64,000 bases of DNA. It comes from Treponema sp. Lineage in GTDB: Bacteria; Spirochaetota; Spirochaetia; Treponematales; Treponemataceae. The stretch covers positions 1-64,000 of the forward strand of contig JAGCUI010000048.1 in the NCBI GenBank assembly GCA_017962965.1, given 5' to 3'. Below the pieces are notes generated by a model. It had not been told where the DNA came from, did not search any database, and saw only the letters and a program-made list of their open reading frames with translations. Of the stretch, positions 40,773 through 48,866 are shown piece by piece. The position numbers were made by a program, and so were the translations under genes. Each line of letters begins with the position of its first letter. Position 1 is the first letter of the stretch.

Positions 40773-42017
40773 ATGAAAATGACAGAAACACAGTTAGAAT
40801 TAATAAGAGAACAGATCCGCAGAGTTAAAAAATGCGGTAATCCCTTCTATACAGAAAGATTTAAGAACGTAGAACCGGAAGATATTAAAACACAGGAAGA
40901 TTTTGAAAACCTCGTACCTTTCTGTTCAAAGCAGGATTTACGCGATGCATACCCTCTTGGACTTTCAGCCGTTCCAGAAGACGAAATTGTTCGTATTCAT
41001 TCTTCAAGCGGAACAACCGGTTCTCCTGTAATTATTCCATATACAAAGAAAGACGTTGAAGACTGGGCAATTATGTTTTCCCGCTGTTACGAAATGGCAG
41101 GAATTACAAATAAAGACCGCATCCAGATTACACCGGGGTACGGACTTTGGACCGCAGGTATTGGTTTCCAGGCAGGTTGTGAAAGACTTGGTGCCATGGC
41201 AATTCCAATGGGACCTGGTAATACAGAAAAACAGCTTCAGATGATGCAGGATTTAAATGCTACAGTTATCTGCGCTACTTCCTCTTATGCTCTCCTCCTT
41301 GCAGAACAGGTAGAAAAGCGCGGATTGATGAAAAACATCAAACTTAAAAAAGGTGTAATCGGATCTGAACGCTGGGGTGAAAAAATGCGCAACAGAATCT
41401 CGAGCATTCTTGGAATTGAACTTTATGATATTTATGGTCTTACAGAATGCTATGGTCCTGGAATCGGAATCAACTGTACAAAACAGACAGAAGGAATGCA
41501 CATTTTCGATGATTACCTTTACATCGAAATTCTTGACCCTGTAACCGGAAAGCCTGTAAAAGAAGGTGAAATGGGTGAAATCACTTTAACAACTTTAGTT
41601 AAAGAAGGTGCTCCTTTGTTCCGTTTCCGCACTCATGACCTTGCTTCATTTATTCCTGGCGAATGTGCCTGCGGTTCAAAATTCCCTCGTATTTCCCACA
41701 TCATGGGACGCAGCGACGACATGGTTAAAGTAAAAGGAAACATCATCTTCCCAAGTACAATCGAAGATGTAATCAACTCAGTTCCTGGTGCTTCAAGTGA
41801 ATACCGTGCCGTAATTGAACACGTAGACGGAAAAGACCAGATGACTGTTATTGTAGAAGTTGAAGGCGGAACAGACCGTACAGAGGTTTCTCTTGCAATC
41901 CAGTACAACTTTAAGCAAAAGTACAACATGACTCCTGAGGTAAAGGTTGTAGGAATCGGCGAGCTTCCACGTTCAGAAAAGAAAACAAAACGCATCGAGG
42001 ACCGTCGCTTTAACTAG
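40773..42017 (+). CDS. Phenylacetate-CoA ligase family protein (AMP-forming)
   Basis: 414 residues, an ANL-superfamily adenylating enzyme of PaaK type: the P-loop IHSSSGTTGSPVIIPYT (about 78-94), TPGYGLWTAG, the A-motif DIYGLTECYGPG and GRSDDMVKVKGNIIFPSTIEDV for the mobile C-domain. It activates an aryl-acetate to its CoA thioester or runs in reverse to yield ATP. Beside IorAB it could finish fermentation of aromatic amino acids (aryl-acetyl-CoA to aryl-acetate with energy gain) or start re-use of aryl-acetates. It has its own promoter with two operators. Confidence 0.87.
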   Translation: MKMTETQLELIREQIRRVKKCGNPFYTERFKNVEPEDIKTQEDFENLVPFCSKQDLRDAYPLGLSAVPEDEIVRIHSSSGTTGSPVIIPYTKKDVEDWAIMFSRCYEMAGITNKDRIQITPGYGLWTAGIGFQAGCERLGAMAIPMGPGNTEKQLQMMQDLNATVICATSSYALLLAEQVEKRGLMKNIKLKKGVIGSERWGEKMRNRISSILGIELYDIYGLTECYGPGIGINCTKQTEGMHIFDDYLYIEILDPVTGKPVKEGEMGEITLTTLVKEGAPLFRFRTHDLASFIPGECACGSKFPRISHIMGRSDDMVKVKGNIIFPSTIEDVINSVPGASSEYRAVIEHVDGKDQMTVIVEVEGGTDRTEVSLAIQYNFKQKYNMTPEVKVVGIGELPRSEKKTKRIEDRRFN

Positions 42018-42036
42018 TTAAGATTTTCGTCAGCTA

Positions 42037-42065
42037 TTCACATTAAACGCCTAATTTATTATAAT
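42037..42065 (+). promoter_or_regulatory. Promoter of thrS
   Basis: -35 TTCACA (42037-42042), a 17-base spacer and -10 TATAAT (42060-42065). The leader of about 85 bases includes a GTAACT...AGTTAC inverted repeat (around 42080-42112) but no T-box features that I can recognise. Confidence 0.7.
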
Positions 42066-42156
42066 TTGAACTTAATATGTAACTATTCTAAAGGCGGTAT
42101 GCTTTTAAGTTACAGTAAAAATTTGGTGTCATATTATATCAAAAAGGAGAATTACT

Positions 42157-43908
42157 ATGGCTGACGAAAAATTACAAATCATTAGGCACTCATGCGCACA
42201 TGTAATGGCTGAGGCAATCAAAAATCTCTATCCTGGAACTAAAATCGCAATTGGTCCTGCAATCGACAATGGATTCTATTACGATTTTGAATTCACCACC
42301 GACACCAAATTCACCGAAGATGCATTTCCTGCAGTAGAAAAAGAAATGAGAAGAATTCTTGCCGGAAATCATGATTTTATCCGTAAAGAAGTTTCAAAAG
42401 AAGAAGCACTCAAGCTTTTTGCAGATGAACCATATAAAGTTGAACTCATAAACGATTTACCTGAAGGCTCAACAATCTCTACTTACGAACAGGACGGTTA
42501 CCTTGATCTTTGCCGCGGACCACACGTTCAGAATACAAAGGAAATCAACGGTCAGGCATTCAAGCTTGAAAAAGTAGCCGGAGCATACTGGAGAGGAGAT
42601 TCAAACCGCCAGATGCTCACTCGTGTTTATGCAGTTTGTTTTGAAAAACCCAATGATCTCAAAGATTATCTTAAAATGATGGAAGAAGCAGAAAAACGCG
42701 ACCACCGTAAGCTCGGACTTGAAATGGATTTATTCCATCTTGATCCTGAAGACCCTGGTCAGATTTTCTGGCATCCAAATGGCTGGACAATTTATACAGT
42801 TATGCAGGACTACATGCGCAAGATGATTAAGCGCGACGGATATCAGGAGGTTAATACTCCTGCGATCATGCCTAAATCTTTGTGGGAACGTTCCGGTCAC
42901 TGGGGACACTATCAGCAGAACATGTTCATTACTGAATCTGAAAAAAGAATGTTCGCTATTAAACCAATGAACTGTCCTGGTGCACTCGAAATCTTCAAGA
43001 GCCGCCAGAGATCATACAAAGATCTTCCTCTCCGTTTGGCAGAGTTCGGTCACGATGTTCGTAATGAACCAAGTGGAACACTTCATGGTGTTATGCGTGT
43101 ACGCGGCTTTGTTCAGGATGATGCTCATATTCTTTGTACAGAAGACCAGCTTGGCTCGGAAGTAGCAAAGTTCTGTAAGCTTTTGAAACAGGTTTATCAC
43201 GACTTTGGTTTTGATGACCTTGTTGTAAAGTTTTCTACAATGCCTGAAGATCACGTTGGTGACCTTGCAACCTGGGAAAGAGCCGAAAAGCAGCTTAGCG
43301 ATGCATGTCACGAAGCAGGCCTTGAATATGAAATCCAGCCTGGTGAAGGTGCTTTCTACGGTCCAAAGCTTGAATTCAAACTTTACGACTGTATCGGCCG
43401 CGAATGGCAGTGCGGTACTATTCAGGTTGACTATCAGCTTCCTAGTGCAGAACGCCTCGATGCAACATACATCGGTTCAGATAACCAGAAGCACCACCCT
43501 GTTATGCTTCACCGCGCAATCCTTGGCAGTTTTGAACGCTTCCTTGGTATTTTGATCGAAAACTTTGCCGGAGCATTCCCAACATGGCTTGCATTCGAAC
43601 AGGTTGCTGTTGTACCGGTTTCTTCTGAGTTTGATGATTATGCAAAACAGATTAATGATGCACTTTTAGCACATGACATCCGTTCTAACGCATACTTAAG
43701 CGATGAAAATATGAAGGCAAAAATCAAACAGGTTTCTATGGAACACAGAACTCCATATATTCTTGTAGTTGGTGAAAAAGAAAAGGCAGAAGGAACTGTT
43801 TGTGTCCGCTACCGTTTCTCAAGCCAGAAGCCACAGGAAACAATGAAGCTTGATGATTTTATTTCATACGTAGAAGATAAGGTCAACACACACTTTATTG
43901 GTATCTAA
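42157..43908 (+). CDS. thrS: Threonyl-tRNA synthetase lacking the TGS domain
   Basis: 583 residues. The protein begins directly with the editing domain ([20 protein letters not shown], whose HxxxH acts with a later Cys/His pair), then the class II core: motif 1 region [13 protein letters not shown], zinc Cys in [12 protein letters not shown], motif 2 [14 protein letters not shown] and motif 3 [15 protein letters not shown], ending in the anticodon-binding domain. The usual N-terminal TGS domain of about 60 residues is missing; nothing upstream of the ATG (AAGGAG at 42144-42149) encodes it. It charges tRNA-Thr and should still edit Ser-tRNA-Thr. Confidence 0.95.
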   Translation: MADEKLQIIRHSCAHVMAEAIKNLYPGTKIAIGPAIDNGFYYDFEFTTDTKFTEDAFPAVEKEMRRILAGNHDFIRKEVSKEEALKLFADEPYKVELINDLPEGSTISTYEQDGYLDLCRGPHVQNTKEINGQAFKLEKVAGAYWRGDSNRQMLTRVYAVCFEKPNDLKDYLKMMEEAEKRDHRKLGLEMDLFHLDPEDPGQIFWHPNGWTIYTVMQDYMRKMIKRDGYQEVNTPAIMPKSLWERSGHWGHYQQNMFITESEKRMFAIKPMNCPGALEIFKSRQRSYKDLPLRLAEFGHDVRNEPSGTLHGVMRVRGFVQDDAHILCTEDQLGSEVAKFCKLLKQVYHDFGFDDLVVKFSTMPEDHVGDLATWERAEKQLSDACHEAGLEYEIQPGEGAFYGPKLEFKLYDCIGREWQCGTIQVDYQLPSAERLDATYIGSDNQKHHPVMLHRAILGSFERFLGILIENFAGAFPTWLAFEQVAVVPVSSEFDDYAKQINDALLAHDIRSNAYLSDENMKAKIKQVSMEHRTPYILVVGEKEKAEGTVCVRYRFSSQKPQETMKLDDFISYVEDKVNTHFIGI

Positions 43909-43947
43909 ATAAAAAACTGATTCATCATTTTTTTTAGGAGACGATTT

Positions 43948-45243
43948 ATGAAAAAATACGTTTTAAAATCATGCGGAACTTTGGGCATCCTTAGTATTTT
44001 ACTTTTATCTTCATGTACTAAAAAACAGGATGAATCAGCACAAATTAAAGAAGCTGAATCTGTACAACAAACAGAAGTGTCTGCTCCCGAGGAAGAACAG
44101 GTTCAGCTTGTTTATGAAACACAGGAAGAAAAAGATAAAAACGGCGTAATCGGAATAAGTAAAATAACCGACGATTATGATTTTTCCCGCGTTCTTCCTG
44201 CAGAAGAAATTTATTTTCCTGTTTGCGAAATTCTTTCTCACCCTTTAATCAAAAAAGAAGGAAACTTTTTAAAATACTCATACGATTCAAAAAATCCTGT
44301 TTTACCAGAGGGCCCTCTTTTTGGAAAAAACGGTGAACTTATTTTTTATTACGAAGGTCAGGAACAAAACGGATACTTCCGCTATTTTAATAAAAAATGG
44401 GATTATGTAGAAAGCCCATTAACTGCAAAAAAAGATGCAGATTATTCAAAATATATTCCAGAAGATTTTTCAAAAGATGCCTACGTTGTTTACGAGCTTA
44501 AAAACGGAATTATCATAGAAGATTTAAGAAATCAGAAATTCCAGGGAATTGATTTAAGCGATGAAAATAACCCGAAATCAATCAACATAACAGACCTTTC
44601 TTCGTGGGATTCATTTACAGCCGAAAACTTTAAGATTGAATATACAGAGGACTCAAAGCCTTTACTTTATAAAAATGAAATGCTCTGGTCTGTAGACAAA
44701 GCTTATTATGCTGCAGTTTCCAAGGATGATAAGTTCAAATATGTTGGAAAAATGTTTACAGGTCATAATATTTTTTACAACAGCAGATCTTTTTTAATTG
44801 TAGATAGTTCAGGTGAAATTTTAAAACAGATTTTAATTCCATGGCACATGAAGGAAGCTGTAACTTTAAGACTCTACGCTATGGCCTGGAAGCTTGGAAA
44901 ATACGGTGAAATCTACAGCCTCATGGGCCCTGAAAAAAAATCCGTTGATACAGCCGAGCACGCCGAACTCATCGTAATCAGAAATTATTTTGAAAGCTTT
45001 GGAATAGTTGATACAGAAAAATTAGTTCTCTTTAAAGAGCCAAGCGAATATTCCGACTCCTACGGCTATTATTCAAGAAATACAGGCTTTTACTTTGTCT
45101 CAGAAACAATCACAGAAGCAACCCCTGTTCAAGACGACAAATTCTACGAAGTCCGCCTCTTAGACGGCACCACAGGCTACTTCAGCGGCGCCAAAATCCA
45201 AGCCCTCAATACAGTACCAAAAGGGTCTTTCCCTTGGAAATAA
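43948..45243 (+). CDS. Predicted lipoprotein, function unknown
   Basis: 431 residues with a lipoprotein signal peptide: a hydrophobic stretch and the lipobox LLSSC, so Cys23 or so would carry the lipid. The mature part starts with an acidic low-complexity linker (about 26-60) and then an unrecognised globular region; the last 40 residues (FYEVRLLDGTTGYFSGAKIQAL) look like a bacterial SH3-type fold, which often binds wall peptides. Start: ATG with AGGAG upstream. Codon use becomes C-rich over the last 100 bases next to the repeat region. Confidence 0.65.
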   Translation: MKKYVLKSCGTLGILSILLLSSCTKKQDESAQIKEAESVQQTEVSAPEEEQVQLVYETQEEKDKNGVIGISKITDDYDFSRVLPAEEIYFPVCEILSHPLIKKEGNFLKYSYDSKNPVLPEGPLFGKNGELIFYYEGQEQNGYFRYFNKKWDYVESPLTAKKDADYSKYIPEDFSKDAYVVYELKNGIIIEDLRNQKFQGIDLSDENNPKSINITDLSSWDSFTAENFKIEYTEDSKPLLYKNEMLWSVDKAYYAAVSKDDKFKYVGKMFTGHNIFYNSRSFLIVDSSGEILKQILIPWHMKEAVTLRLYAMAWKLGKYGEIYSLMGPEKKSVDTAEHAELIVIRNYFESFGIVDTEKLVLFKEPSEYSDSYGYYSRNTGFYFVSETITEATPVQDDKFYEVRLLDGTTGYFSGAKIQALNTVPKGSFPWK

Positions 45244-45251
45244 GTTGATGT

Positions 45252-45286
45252 CGGGCAGAAGCGGTTTTGCCGGTTCTATCTGCCCG
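45252..45286. repeat. Short tRNA-end-like inverted repeat element (unit 1)
   Basis: CGGGCAGA at 45252-45259 and TCTGCCCG at 45279-45286 are the two ends of a 35-base palindromic element. The left arm equals the last bases of the tRNA-Pro gene as read on the plus strand. It is followed by the same spacer and terminator as the longer unit. Confidence 0.7.
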
Positions 45287-45361
45287 GGTTAAGATGATTT
45301 TAAAATAAAAAAACTCCTTTCGATTACAAAAGGAGTTTGCTTGTCGGGCAGACAGGATTTG
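45279..45361. repeat. Direct repeat, copy 1 of about 83 bases
   Basis: Runs from TCTGCCCGGGTTAAGATGAT through a hairpin terminator to CGGGCAGACAGGATTTG. It recurs almost unchanged at 45500-45583, where it runs into the true tRNA-Pro 3' end. Differences are an extra A in the A-run and six or so bases between the terminator and the tRNA-like end. Confidence 0.85.
45305..45338 (-). terminator. Duplicate of the tRNA-Pro terminator
   Basis: Stem AAACTCCTTT (45311-45320) with AAAGGAGTTT (45329-45338), eight-base loop, then a T-rich run on the minus strand. Confidence 0.75.
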
Positions 45362-45507
45362 CCGGTTCTGTCGCAAACTTCCTGTTTGCTCCGCCACCGG
45401 CGCCTGCATTCGCTAATCTCGACGTCCTGTCGAGATTTCTTAAAAAACGCTCCGCACTGCTCGCCTTTTTTAAGACCGCTCATTCCGTTTCAAATCCTGT
45501 CTGCCCG
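45345..45507. repeat. 163-bp element with 17-bp inverted ends matching the tRNA-Pro 3' end (unit 2)
   Basis: The left end CGGGCAGACAGGATTTG (45345-45361) and its exact reverse complement (45491-45507) both match the acceptor/T-arm end of the tRNA-Pro gene (45567-45583). Inside are more perfect hairpins: GCAAAC/GTTTGC near 45372-45388, CTCGAC/GTCGAG near 45418-45434, and TCTTAAAAAA/TTTTTTAAGA near 45438-45475. Small open frames cross it, but none is convincing as a gene. It resembles a compact, RNA-structured or MITE-like insertion. Confidence 0.72.
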
Positions 45508-45583
45508 GGTTAAGATGATTTTAAAATAAAAAAAACTCCTTTCGATTACAAAAGGAGTTCGTTCGTCGGGCAGACAGGATTTG
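45500..45583. repeat. Direct repeat, copy 2, running into tRNA-Pro
   Basis: Second copy of the repeat at 45279-45361. Here the final CGGGCAGACAGGATTTG is the real 3' end of the tRNA gene, which suggests that copy 1 and the elements between arose from this end. Confidence 0.85.
45527..45559 (-). terminator. Terminator of tRNA-Pro
   Basis: Stem AACTCCTTT (45534-45542) with AAAGGAGTT (45551-45559) and a T-rich run on the minus strand, starting seven bases after the tRNA. Confidence 0.85.
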
Positions 45584-45638
45584 AACCTGCGACATTCTGG
45601 TCCCAAACCAGACGCGCTACCAGCTGCGCTACTGCCCG
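45566..45638 (-). tRNA. tRNA-Pro (UGG anticodon)
   Basis: Minus strand cloverleaf: acceptor CGGGCAG/CTGCCCG, D-arm AGCGCAGCTGGTAGCGC, anticodon stem TCTGG/CCAGA with loop TTTGGGA (anticodon TGG), and T-arm GCAGGTTCAAATCCTGT, discriminator A. CCA is not encoded. Own promoter and terminator. The 3' end is the source of the repeat family downstream. Confidence 0.95.
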
Positions 45639-45651
45639 AGTTGATTTATAT

Positions 45652-45680
45652 AATATAGTGTTTTTTGGGGAAATGTTCAA
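45652..45680 (-). promoter_or_regulatory. Promoter of tRNA-Pro
   Basis: Minus strand: -35 TTGAAC (45675-45680), a 17-base spacer and -10 TATATT (45652-45657), fourteen bases ahead of the tRNA 5' end, the same geometry as at tmRNA. Confidence 0.82.
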
Positions 45681-45715
45681 GAGGGGGAAAGGGAAAAATT
45701 GAAAAATTTTTTAAT

Positions 45716-47134
45716 TTACACAAACACAGCCCGTGCTTCTAATTCCCCGCCTTTTTGAATCCTGTCTTCCATTGGGGAAAGAATTTTAATCTTCACAAGC
45801 TTTCTTTGTTCGCGGGTTTCTTTGGAGATGATTTCGCAGTGAAGGAAGTTTGAGGTTACGGCATGATAATGGATTATGTTTCCGGCAAAAAGCTGGGATG
45901 ATTTTACTGTCTCAAGAATTGCATCCATCGGTTTATCGATAAAAATTTTTATATATTCAATTTTATTTTTTACTGCAAGCTCATTAAGTTTTCTGGCACG
46001 CTCATCAGAAACAGACTGAGGAACCTTTTGTGGAAGCTCGATTGCTTTTGTGCCGGGGCGTTCGGAATACGGAAAGGCGTGAATCCATGTAAAATCACAA
46101 TCCTTACAAAGTTTATAAGTTAAATCAAAATCATCGTTTGTTTCACCCGGGAAACCTGTAATAATGTCGCAGGCTATAAATGGATTTTCTTTGGCTGTCT
46201 TAAGTTTTTTACATGCATTTAAAACATCTTCTGCCTTGTATACGCGGTTCATCAATTTTAAAATTTTATTGCTTCCGCTTTGAACAGAAAGGTGAAAATG
46301 TGGCTGAACCCTTTGATCCTTTATTACGCGGCAAAACTCATCATCTACAACTTCGGGATAAAGACTTGAAATCCTGAAACGAATTGATTTTGTATTTTCT
46401 AAAAGAAGCTTTAAAAGACCGGGGAATCTTATTTCTTTTCCCTTGTATTCGCTTTTATACTGACCTATATTTACTGTGGTAAGAACAACCTCTTCATTAC
46501 CCTTTTCTTCTAGCTCCTGTACTCTTTTTATGGCAACCTCTGCATCAATTGAAACGCTGTGGCCTCTTGCCATATGAATTGCGCAATACGAACAGTTGTT
46601 ATTGCACCCGTCCTGGATTTTAAGGGCAGCCCTTGAATGAGAAAGAAAAGATGTTCCTGCAAGTTTAAATGATTCTTCTGGAAAATTTAATTTTTCCTGT
46701 GGTTTTGATTTTATGCTGTTATTTAAAAACTCTGCAAAAGCTTCTGCCTTCCATTTATTTTCTTCAAGATAATTTTTTAAAAGAGACGGAACCTCTACAA
46801 GACGGCTTTTAATCTGTCCGCCAAGAACAATGATTCTTTTATCCATCTTTAATAATTCAGGGGCACTCAACTGTGCGTAACAGCCTGTGATTAATAAGGC
46901 AGCATTTTCATATTTTTTAAGAGCCAGACGAATTATTCTTCTTGCTTTCTGTTCTGCTTTTTGAGTTACTGTACATGTGTTGATTATTACTAAGACTGTG
47001 TTTTTATCTTCTGTAGCTTTTGCTGAAAGGCCCTGCATCTGAACATCAAAGTCTTTTAAAAAATAATGGGCAGCAGCTTCACTTTCAATCTGATTCAGTC
47101 TGCAGCCCAATGTTTCTATTCTTATGGTTTTCAC
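45716..47134 (-). CDS. mtaB: tRNA t6A37 methylthiotransferase MtaB
   Basis: 472 residues. The N-terminal UPF0004 domain has its three Fe-S cysteines (TLGCRLNQIE, INTCTVTQKAE, LITGCYAQ), the radical SAM core has CNNNCSYC, and a TRAM-like C-terminal part follows. GCRxNQ with NTCTVT marks the MtaB branch rather than MiaB or RimO. It adds a methylthio group to t6A37 of tRNAs that read ANN codons. The TPR gene upstream ends 20 bases before its ATG. Confidence 0.9.
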   Translation of the reverse strand: MKTIRIETLGCRLNQIESEAAAHYFLKDFDVQMQGLSAKATEDKNTVLVIINTCTVTQKAEQKARRIIRLALKKYENAALLITGCYAQLSAPELLKMDKRIIVLGGQIKSRLVEVPSLLKNYLEENKWKAEAFAEFLNNSIKSKPQEKLNFPEESFKLAGTSFLSHSRAALKIQDGCNNNCSYCAIHMARGHSVSIDAEVAIKRVQELEEKGNEEVVLTTVNIGQYKSEYKGKEIRFPGLLKLLLENTKSIRFRISSLYPEVVDDEFCRVIKDQRVQPHFHLSVQSGSNKILKLMNRVYKAEDVLNACKKLKTAKENPFIACDIITGFPGETNDDFDLTYKLCKDCDFTWIHAFPYSERPGTKAIELPQKVPQSVSDERARKLNELAVKNKIEYIKIFIDKPMDAILETVKSSQLFAGNIIHYHAVTSNFLHCEIISKETREQRKLVKIKILSPMEDRIQKGGELEARAVFV

Positions 47135-47154
47135 TTGTATTCTTTTTTTATTCT

Positions 47155-47784
47155 TTACTGTAATTTTACGCTGATTCGGTTTCTTCCCTGAGCGGCATCA
47201 ACTGAAGAAGAATTCAATCTTAAAGCTTCATCATAAGCTTCCATTGCTTCCTTGTAGTTTCCTGCCATTTCTCTTGCATAACCAAGTCTAACCCACCAGT
47301 TGTCGATTAATGGTTCAGCCTTTACTGCTGTGGAAAAAGCTATATCTGCATGCTGATATCTTCCCTGCTTGATATAGATTTCTCCCATAAAGAAATATGC
47401 TTTTCCGTAGCGTCCTGCACTTTCATTTGAGTTTGAAACATATTTTTCAAACTGTTCGAGCGCTGCGTTATTTTTTCCCTGATAGTACTGAGCTTCTCCA
47501 AGGATTTCGATCAAACGTGGTTCATAAGGACTGATTGCAAGACCTTCCTTTGCGCGCTGTTCTGCTTCGGCATACTGTTTGTTTTCTACCAAAGACCAGC
47601 ACATAACTACGTAAGATTCAATTCTGTAAGGATTTTCCTTTAATTCTTCTTCACAAACCTGAACAGATTCGCGGTATTTACCATTGTGATACAAAACCAG
47701 AGCATCCTTCTGCACAGACTGAGCAAAAACAGATGCTAAAGAAAAAGAAATTGCTAAAACTGATACTATCTTTCTAACTTTCAT
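47155..47784 (-). CDS. Secreted TPR protein
   Basis: 209 residues: a signal peptide (about 1-21, SVFAQS) then five TPR-like units (ALVLYHNGKYRESVQVCEEEL, AEQRAKEGLAISPYEPRLIEIL, GEIYIKQGRYQHADIAF, GNYKEAMEAYDEAL). It begins one base after the bactofilin gene, so they are co-transcribed and may share a role in envelope organisation. No catalytic motif. Confidence 0.7.
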   Translation of the reverse strand: MKVRKIVSVLAISFSLASVFAQSVQKDALVLYHNGKYRESVQVCEEELKENPYRIESYVVMCWSLVENKQYAEAEQRAKEGLAISPYEPRLIEILGEAQYYQGKNNAALEQFEKYVSNSNESAGRYGKAYFFMGEIYIKQGRYQHADIAFSTAVKAEPLIDNWWVRLGYAREMAGNYKEAMEAYDEALRLNSSSVDAAQGRNRISVKLQ

Positions 47785-47785
47785 T

Positions 47786-48145
47786 TTATTTTACCATTGT
47801 ACACTTACCTGTAAATTCACTTCCAGGTTCAAGTACTATTTTTTGACTTGTAATATCACCAATTAATGTTCCAGAGGCAGTAACAAAGATTAATTTATTT
47901 GCACGGACATTACCCTTAACTCTACCGCGAATCAAAACTCTTTCAGCATTGATATCTGCATCAACAACAGCATTTGTATCAACTACCAAATCACTTTCTG
48001 ATTCAATATGTCCTTTAATCTTACCACGAATCATAAAAGGCTTTTTCATACGAACTGTGCCTGTAAAAGCAATATCATCTTCTACAACTGTGTCGTAAGC
48101 CTCTTCATCCATATCAAAAAAATCTGAATCTTTTAAATCATACAT
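47786..48145 (-). CDS. Bactofilin family cytoskeletal protein
   Basis: 119 residues, a single bactofilin beta-helix core: AFTGTVRMKKPFMIRGKIKGHIESESDLVVDTNAVVDADI shows the repeating short beta-turn pattern, and GTLIGDITSQKIVLEPGSEFTGKC ends the domain. Bactofilins polymerise without nucleotide and often recruit wall-modifying enzymes. A promoter ends nine bases ahead of the ATG, so the message has almost no leader. Confidence 0.88.
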   Translation of the reverse strand: MYDLKDSDFFDMDEEAYDTVVEDDIAFTGTVRMKKPFMIRGKIKGHIESESDLVVDTNAVVDADINAERVLIRGRVKGNVRANKLIFVTASGTLIGDITSQKIVLEPGSEFTGKCTMVK

Positions 48146-48154
48146 ATTATAATT

Positions 48155-48183
48155 ATTTTAATGGTAATAAACAGTTCGGTCAA
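48155..48183 (-). promoter_or_regulatory. Promoter of bactofilin, nearly leaderless
   Basis: Minus strand: -35 TTGACC (48178-48183), a 17-base spacer and -10 TAAAAT (48155-48160). Only AATTATAAT lies between the -10 and the ATG at 48145, leaving no room for a ribosome-binding site. Confidence 0.68.
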
Positions 48184-48185
48184 GA

Positions 48186-48830
48186 TTAAAAGTCCATAGC
48201 AGAAGGAAGTGGAATTTCAAAAACCTTTTCTTCGGTTCCAAGAGGGATTGTAAGCTTTACAGAGGCTAAAAGAAGATGCTTTATTTTTAATTCCTTTTTT
48301 AAAAGCTTGTTTACCTTAAAATTTCCGTGCTGATCATCACCTGCAATAGGACAATTATTTTTAGAAAGATGGATTCTAATCTGATGCATGCGCCCTGTTT
48401 CGAGTAAAAGCCTTATCTTACAAAGATTGATTTTTGTGCCTGTTTCTGCGTTTTCATAAGTCCATTCTTTTTCTACTGTATAATTTGTAACTGCGCTTTT
48501 AGTCTGTCCGTGTTGAACTAAATCATCTTTTATTATACCCTTTTTTTGAGGTAAAGAGCCCGCACAGATTGCAATATATTCTTTTTTAACGGCCTTTGTA
48601 GAGATGAGATTTGTCCATTTACCTGCAGCCTTTGGATTTTTAGCTACAACCATGAGTCCTGCAGTATCTTTATCAAGACGATGAACTAAATATATTTTGT
48701 AACCTAAGGCAGCCGAAAAATCTTTATCTAATGAGTGAGAAATATTCTGCCCGCCCTGAACGGCAAGTCCGCAAGGCTTATTAATTACAAGTATTTCATC
48801 ATTTTCGAATATAATTTGAACATTATCCAC
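48186..48830 (-). CDS. RluA-family pseudouridine synthase
   Basis: About 214 residues from a GTG at 48830. The catalytic motif is YLVHRLDKDTAGLMVVAKN (the Asp of HRLDxxTxG), preceded by INKPCGLAVQGG and followed by KEYIAICAG and the RMHQIRIHLSKN(N)CPIAGD block typical of RluA/RluD. No S4 domain. It isomerises uridines in rRNA or tRNA; the exact site is unknown. A longer TTG frame to 48866 would put the promoter inside the gene; the GTG choice places it seven bases after a -10. Confidence 0.85.
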   Translation of the reverse strand: MDNVQIIFENDEILVINKPCGLAVQGGQNISHSLDKDFSAALGYKIYLVHRLDKDTAGLMVVAKNPKAAGKWTNLISTKAVKKEYIAICAGSLPQKKGIIKDDLVQHGQTKSAVTNYTVEKEWTYENAETGTKINLCKIRLLLETGRMHQIRIHLSKNNCPIAGDDQHGNFKVNKLLKKELKIKHLLLASVKLTIPLGTEEKVFEIPLPSAMDF

Positions 48831-48837
48831 AAGTTCA

Positions 48838-48866
48838 ACTATATAAAAGGAGCCAAAAAATGACAA
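48838..48866 (-). promoter_or_regulatory. Promoter of the RluA-family gene, apparently leaderless
   Basis: Minus strand: -35 TTGTCA (48861-48866), a 17-base spacer and -10 TATAGT (48838-48843), then TGAACTT and GTG at 48830. The -35 overlaps the ATG of the divergent gene at 48860. Confidence 0.6.

Noticed and set aside
42066-42156. T-box-like leader before thrS
   Set aside because: A GTAACT/AGTTAC inverted repeat exists, but I see no T-box sequence, specifier loop or terminator.
45289-45483. 64-residue minus-strand reading frame inside the tRNA-end repeat element
   Set aside because: It is made of hairpin sequences and the terminator, has no ribosome-binding site, and is better explained as a structured repeat.
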